56,053 bases of DNA. Source: a bacterium (GTDB lineage Bacteria; Bacillota; Clostridia; Lachnospirales; Lachnospiraceae). The notes under the pieces are model-generated. The model searched no databases, was not told the origin of the DNA, and was given only the letters and a program-made list of their open reading frames with translations. Shown one piece after another: positions 16,556-24,208 of the stretch; position 1 is the stretch's first letter, and each line of letters starts with the position of its first letter. The position numbers were made by a program, and so were the translations under genes. The stretch is taken from contig JAUNRX010000007.1 in the NCBI GenBank assembly GCA_030539495.1, positions 1 through 56,053 of the forward strand. Direction: 5' to 3'.

Positions 16556-18610
16556 ATGATACGAAAATTATATTATAGACTATCAAGATTAAAACGAAAG
16601 ATATCCAGAAAACTTTCTCATAGCAACATATATATGAAACTTAGGTTTTCCTTATTCTCTATTGGTGGAATTAAGGAAAACCTGATTGTTTTTGAATGTA
16701 ATCTTGGACAAGGATATTATGGAGAATTGCGGGCGATTTATGAGTCCATGCTGCAAAACCCTGCCTACAATAATTTTTATTTTATATGGTGTGTAAAGAA
16801 ATATATTACGAATCAGGCATTGTCAGAAAACGAGCGGACCTGCTTAGTTAAAATAGGAACTCCGCTCTGGCTTAAAGCCTATGCAAAAGCGAAATATATT
16901 TTTACCAATAAACCGGTATCTTCCTTTGTACATAAGTGTAATGGGCAATGCTATATCCTTTGTGCGGATGAGTTACTTGACTATGGAACAGCAAAGTATC
17001 CTGCTTTACAATGGCCGGTTTATGATTATGTGATCAATAGCAAGAATGGGCGGCTGTTAAATCAATATAAGACCGTAAGTGGAATAAATAAGCTTCTTCT
17101 TGATCATTTTTCTGCAAACTCCTATATCACAACTGCTAATTTGGAATCCTATTTATTAACCAAGGTCACAGAAGATGATATTCAGGCCGCCTTACAGAAT
17201 ATTCACTTTAAGCGTCCTGACCAATCGTTTCAGATTATTGGCACTTTCCTAGAACATACAAAACAGATACCGCCATTAAACTCCAATCATTATCAAAGCA
17301 GACAGTATTACTTTTGCAAGCCTGACACTTCTTTGGATTATTATGTACTGCTGCATATTGCTGACATTATCGTCACTGACTCCATCCATGTAGTGAGCAA
17401 AGCAAACTTGTTAAACAAACAATGTGTTTATATCAATCAATATGGCACAACTCCTTCCACTGATTCTCTTATCTTTACAGAAGTAAAGAGTTTTCTTGAT
17501 GTGTATATGCTACTGTCTCTCGCACATTATACCAATAAAGATATTTGCTCTATTGATCTATATAAGACATGGGGCCAAAGCGGGACAGCATATGATCTGA
17601 TAGACTATTATGCTGCAATTGGGAAAAATATAAATGTGCCAAAGACATGCCATAAATTATTTGAACACAGTGAAATTCTTTGTAATACAATGGACGCTTT
17701 GTTAACAACTATTATAACGCCTGTTCCTGAGACGATTTCTGCTCCTTTTTGTATTAAGAACTCAAACACTAGACAATGGATAAAACAAGTGTTAAAGACA
17801 ATGGACATTAGACTTTATCAGTGCAAGCTTACCCTTTCCTATTTAATGAAACGGAAGGGCTATTGTCTAACATCCAATGATCAAAAACTTTTATCTTACA
17901 AACATAAGTATAAAGGAAAAAAGTGTTTTCTGATCGGCAATGGCCCCAGCCTTTCTACAGATGATTTAGAACTGCTTGATCACGAATATACCTTTGCCTG
18001 CAACCGTATTTACAAACTATTTGCTTCTACTACCTGGCGGCCTTCTTTTTATTGCCTGATTGATGGAATCATAAGTAAATATGAGTCCAATGATATCGCA
18101 AAATATATTCAATGTCCGATTTTTACAAACAAAAGCATTAGCAGACGTCTGATGAAAAAGGGAATGATTGATGAGCGAATTATCTATTCCAATAATCTGG
18201 GACTTTCTAATTATAAGATCAGCAAGGATTTCTTTAACTATTATATCCCATCCGGTGCAACCGTTATGACTTATATGATTGAGCTTGCCATTTATATGGG
18301 CTTTCATGAAATCTACCTGCTCGGTGTGGACTGTACTTCCGGTATTACGACAGAAGGGGGCCATTGTGTAAAAGACTATATCTCTCCTGAGATTCTCAAT
18401 AAGGATAAAGAACGTATCCGAAAACGCCTTGGTGTCAATACAATCTCAAACGAAGATGTGGCCGATTACTATTTTAATAAATCCACCTTTGCCTATCGCA
18501 TTATTCAAAATGACCTTATTAAAGACCATAAAGACGTGCAGATCTTTAATGCAACGAGAGGCGGCATGCTGGAAGTATTCCAACGTACAACTCTGGAAGA
18601 TGTGGTATAA
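16556..18610 (+). CDS. Fusion: degenerate CDP-glycerol-transferase-like region plus MptE/DUF115 domain
   Basis: This 684-residue protein has two parts. Residues 1-380 resemble teichoic acid CDP-glycerol glycerophosphotransferases: GYYGELRAIYESML near 57, AKAKYIFTNKP, then a donor-site-like ADIIVTDSIHVVSKANLLNK. The usual HGTP motif, with its catalytic histidine, is not seen. Residues about 440-684 are a second MptE/DUF115 domain, with CFLIGNGPSLS near 458, EIYLLGVDCT near 585 and RGGMLEVF near 668. These match the first gene's motifs closely, so the domain probably arose by duplication. The likely role is glycosyl transfer onto a protein or wall polymer. It ends two bases before the convergent DUF1062 stop, with no terminator visible between them. 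Confidence 0.7.
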   Translation: MIRKLYYRLSRLKRKISRKLSHSNIYMKLRFSLFSIGGIKENLIVFECNLGQGYYGELRAIYESMLQNPAYNNFYFIWCVKKYITNQALSENERTCLVKIGTPLWLKAYAKAKYIFTNKPVSSFVHKCNGQCYILCADELLDYGTAKYPALQWPVYDYVINSKNGRLLNQYKTVSGINKLLLDHFSANSYITTANLESYLLTKVTEDDIQAALQNIHFKRPDQSFQIIGTFLEHTKQIPPLNSNHYQSRQYYFCKPDTSLDYYVLLHIADIIVTDSIHVVSKANLLNKQCVYINQYGTTPSTDSLIFTEVKSFLDVYMLLSLAHYTNKDICSIDLYKTWGQSGTAYDLIDYYAAIGKNINVPKTCHKLFEHSEILCNTMDALLTTIITPVPETISAPFCIKNSNTRQWIKQVLKTMDIRLYQCKLTLSYLMKRKGYCLTSNDQKLLSYKHKYKGKKCFLIGNGPSLSTDDLELLDHEYTFACNRIYKLFASTTWRPSFYCLIDGIISKYESNDIAKYIQCPIFTNKSISRRLMKKGMIDERIIYSNNLGLSNYKISKDFFNYYIPSGATVMTYMIELAIYMGFHEIYLLGVDCTSGITTEGGHCVKDYISPEILNKDKERIRKRLGVNTISNEDVADYYFNKSTFAYRIIQNDLIKDHKDVQIFNATRGGMLEVFQRTTLEDVV

Positions 18611-18612
18611 TC

Positions 18613-19185
18613 TCACTTTATATAGAGCATGATCTTTTTTTGATGAACTGACTGTTCTACCAAAATTCTTCCTTCTTGCTCGGCCTTCTTCTCCTGGCTC
18701 CTAGTCATTTGTAATAGATTGCTGATCACTTTATCCACCCTGATCTTTATTGCATGTTCATTGTTAATCTCAATGCAGGACTTATGTATCGATTTTTCAT
18801 TTCCTTTTACAACCGGCTTTTCTTTGTCCTCTTGCAGCAGATAAGATATTTGTTTCTGGTCAATCATCTTTTTATTTCGTGAGAATAAAAGCTTGTCCAT
18901 TCCATACTGACGGCTTAATTCCTTGTCATTTTCTAAAAATTTTTGATACTCCTCTGGGGGAATCGAACTTGGATTTATTCTCTCATAGATTGTCAGATTA
19001 AGCGTATGCTTACATACCATACATTGATAAATCAGCCACACATCTACTCTGTTACCATTTGCATTTACTCGAAATGTATTAGTATTGATAAAATGTGACT
19101 TGCCGCCACATCCTGGACAGTTATGGATTACCTGATAGGATTCCTGGGGTACTATTTTATAACTTATTATTTTTGAATAGCTCAT
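18613..19185 (-). CDS. DUF1062 family protein
   Basis: This 190-residue cytosolic protein carries two CxxC pairs (CPGCGG near 24 and CMVCKH near 55) forming a probable zinc ribbon. An acidic and basic helical C-terminal half follows. QCMVCKHTLNLTIYERI is typical of DUF1062. The function is unknown. AAAGGAG lies eight bases before the ATG. Upstream lies an elaborate leader with a nine-codon ORF and competing hairpins, nearly matched by the leader of the next gene. This suggests expression controlled by translation of the leader. The 3' end meets the glycan operon's stop with a two-base gap. Confidence 0.85.
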   Translation of the reverse strand: MSYSKIISYKIVPQESYQVIHNCPGCGGKSHFINTNTFRVNANGNRVDVWLIYQCMVCKHTLNLTIYERINPSSIPPEEYQKFLENDKELSRQYGMDKLLFSRNKKMIDQKQISYLLQEDKEKPVVKGNEKSIHKSCIEINNEHAIKIRVDKVISNLLQMTRSQEKKAEQEGRILVEQSVHQKKIMLYIK

Positions 19186-19193
19186 ACGTGCAT

Positions 19194-19302
19194 CTCCTTT
19201 TATTAAAATCGGATCTGCAAAGGCTATTGCATGGTTTTATTTGCGATAGCCTCTGCTATGCAAACTGTACTGGTGTAGTCATATAATTCTCCTTTTTCTA
19301 TG
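19194..19302 (-). promoter_or_regulatory. Short-ORF leader of the DUF1062 gene
   Basis: On the minus strand this leader contains a ribosome site AAAAGGAG (19289-19296), a nine-codon ORF, and three related segments. Segment 1 (19255-19264) reads TTTGCATAGC and includes the ORF's stop. Segment 2 (19240-19250) pairs with segment 1 across four bases, or alternatively with segment 3 (19223-19232). CCTTT just after segment 3 can pair with AAAGG in the gene's own ribosome site (19194-19200). A TATAAT lies upstream at 19324-19329. The arrangement resembles translational attenuation. Confidence 0.5.
19256..19282 (-). CDS. Leader peptide MTTPVQFA
   Basis: The ORF is ATG, seven more codons and TAG, encoding MTTPVQFA. 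The ribosome site AAAAGGAG lies six bases upstream. The last codons TTT GCA TAG fall inside the first arm of the leader hairpin. The next gene's leader has an ORF of identical length ending in the same three codons, which argues against chance. Confidence 0.5.
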   Translation of the reverse strand: MTTPVQFA

Positions 19303-19367
19303 TATTTTCTAGCTTCTTTTTAAATTATATCTTTAAAAGAGGCTTGTCTCCACCTCAAATATTAGTT

Positions 19368-19413
19368 AAAAAAAGAATGAGCCGGCACCTTTTATATGCC
19401 AGCTCATTCTTTT
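19368..19413 (-). terminator. Terminator of the CD3324-type gene
   Basis: AAAGAATGAGC-GGC pairs with GCC-GCTCATTCTTT with one mismatch, followed on the minus strand by seven T residues. It overlaps the stop codon. Confidence 0.85.
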
Positions 19414-19687
19414 ATGCCACATTTTTCATTTCGCGTAAAATTCGCTGTATGCTTTTCTCCGATAAAAAATACTTTTCCGCCAGACTCATGACACACATTC
19501 CTGTTTGATAATCCTGATAAATACTCTTATTCCTCTTATCTAACTGCTGCCTGGCCTGTGTTTGCTGGCCCCATTCTTTCCTATTTCCTTCTTTTCTTGG
19601 AATGTAAAGCATCTCTCCATCCACATACTGTTGAATTAATTTAATTATTTCTATAGGAAGAATATCTTCCGCTTTTCTATAGCCCAT
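19412..19687 (-). CDS. CD3324 family HTH protein
   Basis: This 91-residue protein resembles the CD3324 family, which is related to Mor-type transcription activators. GYRKAEDILPIEIIKLIQQY opens it. SLAEKYFLSEKSIQRIL near the C-terminus is a clear helix-turn-helix. It probably binds DNA as a dimer, and its target is unknown. An AGGAGG ribosome site sits at 19693-19698. TTAGGA of that site is complementary to TCCTAA 12 bases further upstream, so initiation may be blocked in the default fold. Its leader resembles that of the DUF1062 gene. Confidence 0.75.
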   Translation of the reverse strand: MGYRKAEDILPIEIIKLIQQYVDGEMLYIPRKEGNRKEWGQQTQARQQLDKRNKSIYQDYQTGMCVMSLAEKYFLSEKSIQRILREMKNVA

Positions 19688-19692
19688 AATTG

Positions 19693-19808
19693 CCTCCTAA
19701 TTTTATATTCGTTAGGATTAGCACTGGCTATTCATCTATGTACTTCTAAATGCAATAGCAAGCGCTATGCAAACATAACATCTGTCCCCATATAACACCG
19801 CTCCTTTC
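19693..19808 (-). promoter_or_regulatory. Short-ORF leader of the CD3324-type gene
   Basis: The leader has a ribosome site GAAAGGAG (19801-19808), a nine-codon ORF, and TTTGCATAGC (19764-19773) pairing across four bases with GCTATTGCA (19751-19759). GCTATT can alternatively pair with AATAGC (near 19727-19732). A six-base perfect stem (19712-19717 with 19695-19700) hides the ribosome site of the gene. Order, spacing and sequence of the elements parallel the DUF1062 leader. Confidence 0.55.
19765..19791 (-). CDS. Leader peptide MGTDVMFA
   Basis: The ORF is ATG, seven codons and TAG, encoding MGTDVMFA, with GAAAGGAG nine bases upstream. It shares M-x-T-x-V-x-F-A with the other leader peptide and ends in the same TTT GCA TAG inside a hairpin arm. 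Confidence 0.5.
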   Translation of the reverse strand: MGTDVMFA

Positions 19809-19823
19809 ACTCTATCTATCTTG

Positions 19824-19852
19824 ATTTTACATAAACTTCATTAAAATCACAA
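19824..19852 (-). promoter_or_regulatory. Promoter of the CD3324-type gene and its leader
   Basis: TTGTGA (19847-19852) and TAAAAT (19824-19829) lie 17 bases apart. Transcription would begin near 19817, about nine bases before the leader ORF's ribosome site. Confidence 0.6.
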
Positions 19853-19907
19853 GCTTTACAGTTCTACCCCCTTATTCTATACTACCAAAATAGGATCCAA
19901 TGTTGAA

Positions 19908-20552
19908 TTATTTCATTTCTACACTCCGTGCCTGCAAAACTTCTTCTGCCCATGGATCATGTGATGTAATAATCATTGTCTTCCCCATCTTTTGCAGCTG
20001 ACACAGCAGTTCCTGTACTTTTTTTACTGTTTTATTATCTAATCCACTAAATGGCTCATCAAAAATCAATACACTAGGATTTGCCGTAAGAACACTTGCA
20101 ATGGCTACCTTCTTTTTTTCTCCTGAGCTTAGTGTATAGGGTGCACGCTTCCTTAGTTTCTCCAGTTCAAATAAAGTAATGACGTCCTCTACCCGTGTCG
20201 TCACTTCATCTGAATTAAGGCCCATTTGTTCAGGCGCAAAGCTTAACTCCTCCTCCACACTTGCACAAAACAACTGTATTGTGGAATCTTGAAATACATA
20301 TCCAATCTGTTGATGAAACCACTTTGAGAATTGTTGGTCTCTAAGAAGCTCTTTTGTAACCTTATCTCCTTCAAAATAATAGTCTCCATACTCTGCAAAC
20401 AGCAAACCATTGATTATCTTTAATATAGTTGTCTTACCGCATCCATTAGGCCCGTTTAATAAAATACTTTCTCCCTTTTTAATATCAATCGAGAAATAAG
20501 ATACCACTGGTTCCTCTTCATAGGAAAAACAGATTTCTTCTAACTGAATCAT
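19908..20552 (-). CDS. cbiO: ECF-type Ni/Co transporter ATP-binding protein
   Basis: This 214-residue peripheral ATPase powers the metal transporter encoded upstream. GPNGCGKTT is the Walker A loop, SSGEKKKVAIA is the ABC signature and VLIFDEP is Walker B. It is somewhat shorter than the usual 270-residue CbiO and lacks the C-terminal extension. Its start overlaps the permease stop by four bases (ATGA type), showing coupling. The gene order M-Q-O is typical of group I energy-coupling-factor metal transporters. Confidence 0.9.
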   Translation of the reverse strand: MIQLEEICFSYEEEPVVSYFSIDIKKGESILLNGPNGCGKTTILKIINGLLFAEYGDYYFEGDKVTKELLRDQQFSKWFHQQIGYVFQDSTIQLFCASVEEELSFAPEQMGLNSDEVTTRVEDVITLFELEKLRKRAPYTLSSGEKKKVAIASVLTANPSVLIFDEPFSGLDNKTVKKVQELLCQLQKMGKTMIITSHDPWAEEVLQARSVEMK

Positions 20553-21292
20553 TTTTTATTCTCCTTGATTTTTCTATGTGTTACACGATACTCCCCACTG
20601 TATCCCCGACAGATCATTGCATCATACATTTCTTCACTCATTCTCTTAGACTTAATAAATGTAATCCCAAGAATGTTTGCTTGTTCTTTGCTCTTTTTTT
20701 TCTTTCTTCCAATAGAACGAACTTTCAATGCCTGTAACATATTCACACATTCTTCTCCCAATACTACAATATATTTTATGGTAAGATCAAAGGTAAACAA
20801 AAACAGATCTGGTATATGTACTTTTGAAAGTCCCTTTGTAATTTCATTCCACTTAACGGTTGCAGCAAAAGTATTTACATATAACAGGGTCACTGTAATT
20901 TTAAGCAGGATACGAATTACGGTAACCTGATGTCCTAAAAAATATGCCGGCAAAAGAATGACTACACTAATTAATTCTCCCATGCTTAATTTCTTTAATA
21001 TAATACCAATTGTTCTTGCCGATAGTAAGCTAATTCGTACCAATATGATAACAAGAAAAATAATCGGGATAAAAGAGTGCTCTGTCAATGCAACGATAGT
21101 TATTACAAAAAAAAGGACTGCCGTTTTTACGCCAGCCCTCCCCTCTCTTCTCTCTGGTCCATCCTCTTTAAAGTAATGAAGCAGAGAAAAGAGTTTTAAT
21201 AATGTCTTATCAATATAAAGGTGATTATCTTTGATTGGCTTGTACACTTCTTCTCTTTTTAGCCATTCTAGAGGCCTCTCTTTATCTTGCAT
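20549..21292 (-). CDS. cbiQ: ECF transporter transmembrane protein CbiQ
   Basis: This 247-residue protein has a long soluble N-terminus with LKRE and HLYIDKTLLKLF, about five membrane segments from 45 onward, and a C-terminal coupling region. ALKVRSIG and MYDAMICRGYSGEYR are the two Ala-Arg-Gly-type motifs that contact the ATPase. It links substrate capture by CbiM to ATP hydrolysis. It overlaps the CbiM-like gene by 11 bases and the ATPase gene by four. Confidence 0.9.
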   Translation of the reverse strand: MQDKERPLEWLKREEVYKPIKDNHLYIDKTLLKLFSLLHYFKEDGPERREGRAGVKTAVLFFVITIVALTEHSFIPIIFLVIILVRISLLSARTIGIILKKLSMGELISVVILLPAYFLGHQVTVIRILLKITVTLLYVNTFAATVKWNEITKGLSKVHIPDLFLFTFDLTIKYIVVLGEECVNMLQALKVRSIGRKKKKSKEQANILGITFIKSKRMSEEMYDAMICRGYSGEYRVTHRKIKENKK

Positions 21293-22286
21293 ACTTTCCC
21301 TTACTCTTCATAAAGCTACTGATAATTTTAAATAAGATTACTAAAATTGCAGTTCCTGCAACTGCACTCAAGATATAACCAAGCCATTCCGGCATTCCGG
21401 AAATCGAGTAATCCGGGAATATGCTATTAAATGTAAATCCGCTTTCCATCTTTGCTGGTGTATACCCTAATGCCTTTCCACCAGACATGACACTGACAAT
21501 TTCATCTGCACCCCATTCTCCCCATGCAGTTCCTGCTGCAAGCAGACCTAATGGTGTTAATGCGATTAATGCAAGTAATAACCCATATAAAGGTTTATAG
21601 TTCTTCTTAGTTTCCTGTCGTTTATAAATCAGTCCTGGTGACGTCTTTTCTACAAATTCCAATACTGCTACAGTTACTACCGCTTCTAAAACTCCTGCAA
21701 TTAATAAATGTCCAGCCAACATTGCTGGAATAGATACGTTCAAAGGATAAGGACAATAAAGGGCATGTCCAGCTGAATCTTGAAACAAGTAAGGCTGAAT
21801 TCCAAATTCAATTGCTGCACATAAAGCTGCTATATTTATACCTATATAGGAGCCAACTGCACGTCCAATATTCTTTCTTACTCTGGAAACATTTCCTTGT
21901 GTAATTGCTTTTGTTATGTAATATCCAACAAACGGTAGCACAAATGCCATATTAAAGCAATTTGCCCCAAATGCCAAAATCCCTCCATCTCCAAAGATTA
22001 ACGCTTGAATTAGGAGCGCTATCGTTACCGCAATACATGCCGCATACGGTCCACATAAAAGAGCAAGAAGGGTTCCTCCTACAATATGACCGGTTGTTCC
22101 TCCTACTAATGGTACATTAAACATCATTCCCAGAAAGGACAAGGCTGCCCCAACGCCGATTAAAGGCATTTTCTCCCTTGTCACTTCCAATCGTACTTTC
22201 TTAACGGATATGGCCCAAACTGGAACCATTGCTGCCGCCATTACTGCACAAGTAGATGGGCTTAAATAATTATCTGGTATATGCAT
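21282..22286 (-). CDS. cbiM: ECF transporter substrate-capture protein (CbiM/NikM with CbiN/NikN-like C-terminus)
   Basis: This 334-residue membrane protein starts MHIPDNYLSP. In solved NikM/CbiM structures the N-terminal amine, His2 and His67 hold the metal, and both histidines are present here (His67 in TTGHIVGG). After about seven membrane segments (to about 225) a C-terminal extension of about 100 residues ends in a single membrane helix. It resembles the separate CbiN/NikN subunit, so this appears to be a fusion. Nickel and cobalt cannot be distinguished by eye. A GGGGGAG ribosome site precedes the ATG. The gene is divergent from a metal-sensor-like gene. Confidence 0.88.
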   Translation of the reverse strand: MHIPDNYLSPSTCAVMAAAMVPVWAISVKKVRLEVTREKMPLIGVGAALSFLGMMFNVPLVGGTTGHIVGGTLLALLCGPYAACIAVTIALLIQALIFGDGGILAFGANCFNMAFVLPFVGYYITKAITQGNVSRVRKNIGRAVGSYIGINIAALCAAIEFGIQPYLFQDSAGHALYCPYPLNVSIPAMLAGHLLIAGVLEAVVTVAVLEFVEKTSPGLIYKRQETKKNYKPLYGLLLALIALTPLGLLAAGTAWGEWGADEIVSVMSGGKALGYTPAKMESGFTFNSIFPDYSISGMPEWLGYILSAVAGTAILVILFKIISSFMKSKGKYAR

Positions 22287-22325
22287 ATACTCTCCCCCTT
22301 ATTTATTTTATAGCTTCATTATATC

Positions 22326-22354
22326 ACTATACATATTTTTTTAAACCCTGTAAA
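22326..22354 (-). promoter_or_regulatory. Promoter of the metal transporter operon
   Basis: TTTACA (22349-22354) and TATAGT (22326-22331) lie 17 bases apart on the minus strand. The -35 box almost touches that of the divergent promoter, so one bound regulator could affect both. Confidence 0.6.
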
Positions 22355-22356
22355 AA

Positions 22357-22384
22357 TTTGCATTCCCATTATAATTGGTATAAA
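22357..22384 (+). promoter_or_regulatory. Promoter of the CsoR/RcnR-like gene
   Basis: TTTGCA (22357-22362) and TATAAA (22379-22384) lie 16 bases apart on the plus strand. The leader is about 40 bases with AAAGGAG ahead of the ATG. Confidence 0.5.
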
Positions 22385-22431
22385 ATTACAGTATCTTCTA
22401 ATTAAGAAGAACGAAAGGAGATAGCATTTAT

Positions 22432-22713
22432 ATGGAACAAGTAAAGCATCGACATCATCATGTCAACTCACAGGCAGAAATTGATAGTTTAGCTGAGGCA
22501 ATCAGTCAATTATCTTCTGCAAAACAAATGATTGAAGAAATGCATGACTGCAGCGAAGTTCTAAACATGATTGCAGCCGTAAAAACCGACCTCAACAATA
22601 CAGCCGCACTAATCTTAGATGATCATATCAATCATTGTGTTGTAGATGCTGTAGAAACAGGGGATAAGCAGACCTTAAAAGATCTAACTGCTTCCATCCA
22701 TAATTTACTATAA
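22432..22713 (+). CDS. CsoR/RcnR-family metal-responsive protein
   Basis: This 93-residue four-helix protein resembles the CsoR/RcnR/FrmR repressors. Cys40, His65 and Cys69 have exactly the spacing (25 and 4) of the copper ligands of CsoR, and HRHHH at 6-10 may add ligands as the N-terminal His does in RcnR. Helix 1, usually rich in arginine for DNA contact (RLRRIEGQ in relatives), here reads EIDSLAEAISQLSSAK with no arginine, so DNA binding is doubtful. It is divergent from the Ni/Co transporter, which it may sense for or serve as a metal carrier. AAAGGAG precedes the ATG. Confidence 0.7.
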   Translation: MEQVKHRHHHVNSQAEIDSLAEAISQLSSAKQMIEEMHDCSEVLNMIAAVKTDLNNTAALILDDHINHCVVDAVETGDKQTLKDLTASIHNLL

Positions 22714-22742
22714 TGAAAATAAATAAATTACATAGGATATAT

Positions 22743-22782
22743 AAAAAGGAGTTGTTCCACATTTTTGTGGACAACTCCTTTT
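22743..22782. terminator. Shared terminator between the CsoR-like gene and the MATE gene
   Basis: AAAAGGAGTTGT-CCAC pairs with GTGG-ACAACTCCTTTT. It is bidirectional between convergent genes. Confidence 0.85.
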
Positions 22783-22814
22783 GTATTTTAGATATTACTA
22801 TTTCATTCATGTTG

Positions 22815-24188
22815 CTATGCTGTTTGCTTAATTACATTACGAATCCATTTTCCTGATTTTAAACGTTGTAGTACGAAGAATATTTTCACGACTTCTTCTG
22901 CACATACTGCTAAAAATACTTGCTCAACAGAAAGCTTAAATACTGCTGCACAGATAAATGCTAATGGTACTGCAAATACCCATACGGTACAGGATTGTAA
23001 GATTGTTGTATACAACGTATCTCCACCACCACGGTAAACACCGATAATCATTACAACATTAAAGAAACGAAGCGCAGATACTACTGCCATAATTCGAAGA
23101 ACATTTGTTGTAGCAATTGCCGTTTCTGGCTGTACATCAAATAGGCTTGTAATAAATGGTGCAGTAATCCAGATTATGATACCTAGGATAAATCCGCATA
23201 ATGGTGCCAAGATCCCAATCTTATTTGCATAATCTCTGGCAACCTCTTCTTCATCTGATCCAATCTTATTTCCGATCATAATGGATGCAGATACTGCAAG
23301 GCCGATACAGATTACTAAAAACATATTATTTAATGTAGTTGCAATTTGCATCGTTGCCACTGCATTGGTTCCGATTAAGGCATATGCCATGGAGAACGCC
23401 ATTAATCCAAAGGACCAAACAAGCTCATTTAAAATAGCGGATGTAGAAACGCTAAAGTAACGGGCAACATCTTCTCTTGTATAAGAAAACATTTGCTTTA
23501 TCTTGGTAGATACAAGGTTTCTTCTAACATAAACCATGCTTACGATAAATACCATCTCGATCACACGGGCAATCGTAGTCGCAATCGCTGCACCGGCAAC
23601 TCCCATTGCAGGCGCACCTAAGTTACCAAAGATAAATATCCAGTTTAAGAAGGCGTTAATTGCGACACCAATCAGACTGCCAAACATCGGAAGCTTTGGC
23701 TGCTCGGTACTTCTAAGTGCAGTGGAAAATCCTTGTGTGATATTAATAAAGATAGCACTCACTGATACAATTCTCATATAAGTGGCACCTTGGCTAATTA
23801 CCTCTGCATCTTTTGAAAACAGTCCCATAATCTGTGTTGGGAAGCAGATTCCCGCAATCCCAAATACTATCGTTGCTGCAAACCCAACGGATAATACGAT
23901 GCCTAACATCTTTTTGATATTTTCAATATCTTTCTTTCCCCAATACTGTGCCATAAATACATTTGCCCCAGCATTTACCCCAGCGATACATAATAAGAAA
24001 ATATAGAAGAACTGATTTGCCAGCCCAACTGCTGCAATTGGTGTTTCCCCCAATTTACCAATCATTAAATTATCTACTAAGTTTAATGATGATGTAATAA
24101 AGTTCTGTAACGTGATTGGTATTGCTAATGTAATCATCGTCGATAAAAACACTTTATCTTTCCAAATATTTCGCATAACTCTCTCCAA
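22815..24188 (-). CDS. MATE family efflux transporter
   Basis: This 457-residue membrane protein has about twelve hydrophobic segments. Family wording includes IPITLQNFITSSLNLVDNLM near the start and GAAIATTIARVIEMVFIV in the middle. Members export cationic drugs or dyes using a sodium or proton gradient. The substrate is unknown. It reads toward the shared terminator. Upstream lies a leader with a good promoter, an intrinsic terminator and a long hairpin, so expression probably depends on read-through. Confidence 0.92.
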   Translation of the reverse strand: MERVMRNIWKDKVFLSTMITLAIPITLQNFITSSLNLVDNLMIGKLGETPIAAVGLANQFFYIFLLCIAGVNAGANVFMAQYWGKKDIENIKKMLGIVLSVGFAATIVFGIAGICFPTQIMGLFSKDAEVISQGATYMRIVSVSAIFINITQGFSTALRSTEQPKLPMFGSLIGVAINAFLNWIFIFGNLGAPAMGVAGAAIATTIARVIEMVFIVSMVYVRRNLVSTKIKQMFSYTREDVARYFSVSTSAILNELVWSFGLMAFSMAYALIGTNAVATMQIATTLNNMFLVICIGLAVSASIMIGNKIGSDEEEVARDYANKIGILAPLCGFILGIIIWITAPFITSLFDVQPETAIATTNVLRIMAVVSALRFFNVVMIIGVYRGGGDTLYTTILQSCTVWVFAVPLAFICAAVFKLSVEQVFLAVCAEEVVKIFFVLQRLKSGKWIRNVIKQTA

Positions 24189-24208
24189 ATCTTAAGTAGT
24201 CTAACGGA

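Noticed and set aside
22287-22431. Cobalamin or NiCo riboswitch ahead of the metal transporter
   Set aside because: The intergenic space is only 145 bases, shared by two promoters, and I see no B12-box or NiCo four-way-junction wording.
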